A stretch of DNA of 64,000 bases from assembly GCA_002943765.1 (NCBI GenBank), contig PQWQ01000005.1, forward strand, positions 1,364,001 to 1,428,000, in the 5' to 3' direction. The DNA is from Psoroptes ovis (lineage: Eukaryota > Arthropoda > Arachnida > Sarcoptiformes > Psoroptidae). Shown here piece by piece: positions 62,001 through 64,000 of this stretch. The position numbers were made by a program, and so were the translations under genes. The notes below the pieces were generated by a model, which searched no databases, had not been told where the DNA came from, and saw nothing but the letters and a program-made list of their open reading frames with translations. Position 1 is the first letter of the stretch. Each line of letters begins with the position of its first letter.

Positions 62001-63080
62001 AAGGTTCATTCGGTAAAGTAATGCTTGCCGAACGTAAAGGTACCGATGAATTGTATGCAGTTAAAATATTGAAAAAAGATATAATCATACAAGATGATGA
62101 TGTTGAATGTGCAATGGTTGAAAAACGTGTATTGGCATTGGCCGATAAACCACCATTTTTAGTGCAATTACATTCATGTTTTCAAACAATGGATCGTTTA
62201 TATTTTGTTATGGAATATGTTAATGGTGGTGATCTAATGTTTCAAATACAACAATGTGGAAAATTTAAAGAACCAATTGCTGTATTTTATTCGGCCGAAA
62301 TTGCTATCGGATTATTTTTCCTTCATTCTCGTGGTATTATTTATCGTGATCTTAAATTGGACAATGTTCTACTTGATCAAGATGGTCATATAAAGATTGC
62401 CGATTTCGGTATGTGTAAAGAGAATATATTCGGTGATAAACGTACAAAAACATTTTGCGGTACACCTGATTATATTGCACCAGAGATTATACTTTATCAA
62501 CCTTATGGTAAATCGGTATGTATCATTAATAATAATAATAATGATTTATCCATTTTTCATTTGTCAAATTTGTGATTTTTTTTCCAATAAAACTTATTAC
62601 ACGAAATAAAAACCAATTTCATAGGTCGATTGGTGGGCATACGGTGTTTTATTATATGAAATGCTTGTCGGTCAACCACCATTCGATGGTGAAGATGAAG
62701 AAGAATTATTCGCTGCAATCACTGATCATAATGTATCATATCCAAAATCATTATCAAAAGAAGCAAAAGATATATGTCGTTCATTGTTGGTGAAAAATCC
62801 GGATAAACGTTTAGGTTGTTCACCGAAAACCGGTGAAGAAGATGTACGATCACATCCATTTTTTCGTCGTATCGATTGGGATAAAATATCTAAACGTGAT
62901 GTACAGCCACCATTTAAGCCTAAAATTAAACATCGTAAAGATGTTAGCAATTTTGATAAACAATTCACTAGTGAACGAACCGATTTAACACCAACCGATC
63001 GTTTATTTATGATGAATTTAGATCAAACAGAATTTTATGGTTTTAGCTATTTGAATCCAGAATTTATACAACATATTTGA
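50023..63080 (+). CDS. conventional protein kinase C with giant N-terminal extension
   Basis: Ser/Thr kinase activated by Ca2+, diacylglycerol and phosphatidylserine. Exons 50023-51993, 60829-61134, 61238-62515 and 62625-63080 join in phase 0 to 1336 aa. After an Asn/Ser/Asp/Thr-rich region (about 1-600) come the pseudosubstrate RARKGALKKK (609-618, Ala at the phospho-site), C1A (626-675) and C1B (715-764), each with full Cys/His spacing; a Gln/Asn-rich C1A-C1B linker; C2 (about 770-905) with Ca2+-binding D802, D808, D863, D865 and D871; and the kinase domain with GKGSFG (1013-1018), K1035, RDLKLDN (1129-1135), DFG (1148-1150), activation-loop T1164 in TFCGTP, turn motif LTPTD and hydrophobic motif FYGFSY. 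C1-C1-C2-kinase order defines the conventional (alpha/beta/gamma, Pkc53E-like) class, usually about 670 aa. The true start codon within exon 1 is uncertain. Confidence 0.93.
53432..53522. mobile_element. degenerate MITE in PKC intron
   Basis: Left end GGTTTTGTCCGAAAAATTCT and, about 70 bp later, CAAACACTTTTTTGTACAATCT, an imperfect inverted match. Probably an old copy of the same mariner-type family. Confidence 0.45.
54100..54310. repeat. degenerate (GAAT)n repeat
   Basis: Repeated GAATGAAT/GAAATGAATG units, interrupted, inside the PKC intron. Confidence 0.7.
58420..58447. mobile_element. solo MITE right end in PKC intron
   Basis: GGCCGAAAAACTTTTCGGAC followed by AACCCAA matches the right arm of the MITE family. 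The corresponding left arm about 80 bp upstream is at best very degenerate. Confidence 0.5.
59756..59798. repeat. (GGTAT)n tandem repeat
   Basis: About seven GGTAT units with minor variants (GGTATTGTAT, GGTGT) in the PKC intron. Confidence 0.8.
59985..60190. repeat. degenerate GGATGAAT minisatellite
   Basis: Diffuse repetition of TGGATGGATGAATGG / GGTGAATGGTT-type units over about 200 bp in the PKC intron. Confidence 0.55.
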
Positions 63081-64000
63081 AATTGTTTTTTTTTTGAAAT
63101 TTCAAAATTTTCAATTTAAATTCCAATTTTTATTTCGGTGTTTTGGGAATTAAATTGAAAAATTGAAAGATTGAAATTGTCAATTTTTTTGACAATTTCA
63201 ATGATTAAATTATTGATTTGATGAAAAATACTTAATGCTTTGTTGTTGATGAGTGAATGAATGAATGAATGAGAATCTTTTATGAAGCTATTCTGTACTG
63301 GAAAAAAAAAATGTTGGATTTCATCATCATGACCCTTGAATTATTGTCATCGCATATTTGTTTGAACTATGAACGATGGATCATGGACCAAAAAAAAAAG
63401 AACGAATATCATCAACCAATATCATCGACGATTATTAATTATACTTGTATTACTTGTAATAGTTGTATTACATGTAATATTCGTCTTTTTCCTATTTTTT
63501 CATTTTTCAAAATATCATTAATTAATTATTTTCAAATTGAAATTATTTTATAAACAATAACACACACACAATTATTACAATAATTCAAAACTCACTTGCA
63601 ATTCATTGTTTATTATTATAATTACAATTATCATTGAAACAATTTCAAAAATGCAAATTTCACTTTATTTTAGCAAAATTCAGCACATTTATCAAATGAT
63701 CATAATATTCAATAGACTTCTATGTTAGTTTTGTTCTTCAACGAAAATTATTCATTCAACAGCAATTATTTCATCAAATTACACAGAATCAGACGCAATT
63801 AAATCGATTGCAATCAATCATAACCTGGATTACGGCTGGATTACCACCTGTACCTACAAATAATAGCCTCTGAAATATACCTTTGCGTATATCATATATG
63901 ATAATGGGAAATCGGGACAAGAATGTTTTATCCGATCATCGAAAACTCTGGACTTCCGTATTTAATGTTATTATTAAAGGTCAATAAAGCATTGACCATC
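63081..64000. other. PKC 3' flank / 3' UTR
   Basis: A/T-rich after the TGA. An AATAAA occurs at 63983-63988 near the window edge; none is obvious closer to the stop. No further gene supported, although 63820-63960 is slightly GC-richer. Confidence 0.4.

Overview
This is nuclear DNA of an arthropod, most likely an acariform (astigmatan) mite such as a house-dust mite; the species cannot be fixed from sequence alone. The evidence is very AT-rich DNA, short GT-AG introns (56-109 nt in most genes), coding regions full of Asn, Asp, Ser and Gln runs, abundant ATC/ATT microsatellites, and arthropod gene types (Rebers-Riddiford cuticle protein, fatty acyl-CoA reductase). There are no operons, no CRISPR arrays and no RNA genes that I can recognise.

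Layout. 1-11.2 kb: gene-poor, carrying seven 80-83 bp mariner-type MITEs (five of them packed into 6.9-10.6 kb) plus a few coding-like islands that may be decayed genes or lone exons. 11.3-14.2 kb (-): complete four-exon fatty acyl-CoA reductase. 18.4-18.8 kb (-): small two-exon coiled-coil protein, head-to-head with an SRSF3/Rbp1-like splicing factor at 19.1-21.0 kb (+). 22.3-24.8 kb (+): lipase maturation factor with three exons, including a 63-nt stop-free intron. 26.0-26.7 kb (+): secreted ten-cysteine protein. 27.4-29.0 kb (-): tandem pair of small secreted paralogues with identical intron position and phase. 29.6-31.8 kb (-): 685-aa single-pass membrane protein with an acidic, repeat-rich tail. 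31.8-39.8 kb: mostly non-coding, with one convincing orphan exon at 37.0 kb. 39.8-40.7 kb (+): cuticle protein. 44.2-44.9 kb: 5'-truncated LINE carrying an RNase H domain, bounded by a perfect 15-bp target-site duplication. 50.0-63.1 kb (+): conventional protein kinase C, with an 8.8-kb intron and a roughly 600-residue low-complexity N-terminal extension.

The genes do not form one pathway. FAR and the cuticle protein both serve the integument; the lipase maturation factor acts in the ER, the SR protein in splicing, and PKC in Ca2+/diacylglycerol signalling. Exon coordinates were derived by hand from splice consensus, reading phase and family alignment from memory; no database search was run. 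The most noteworthy observations are the tandem secreted paralogues, the giant PKC extension, the covarying MITE hairpins and the LINE insertion with its (CAT)n tail.
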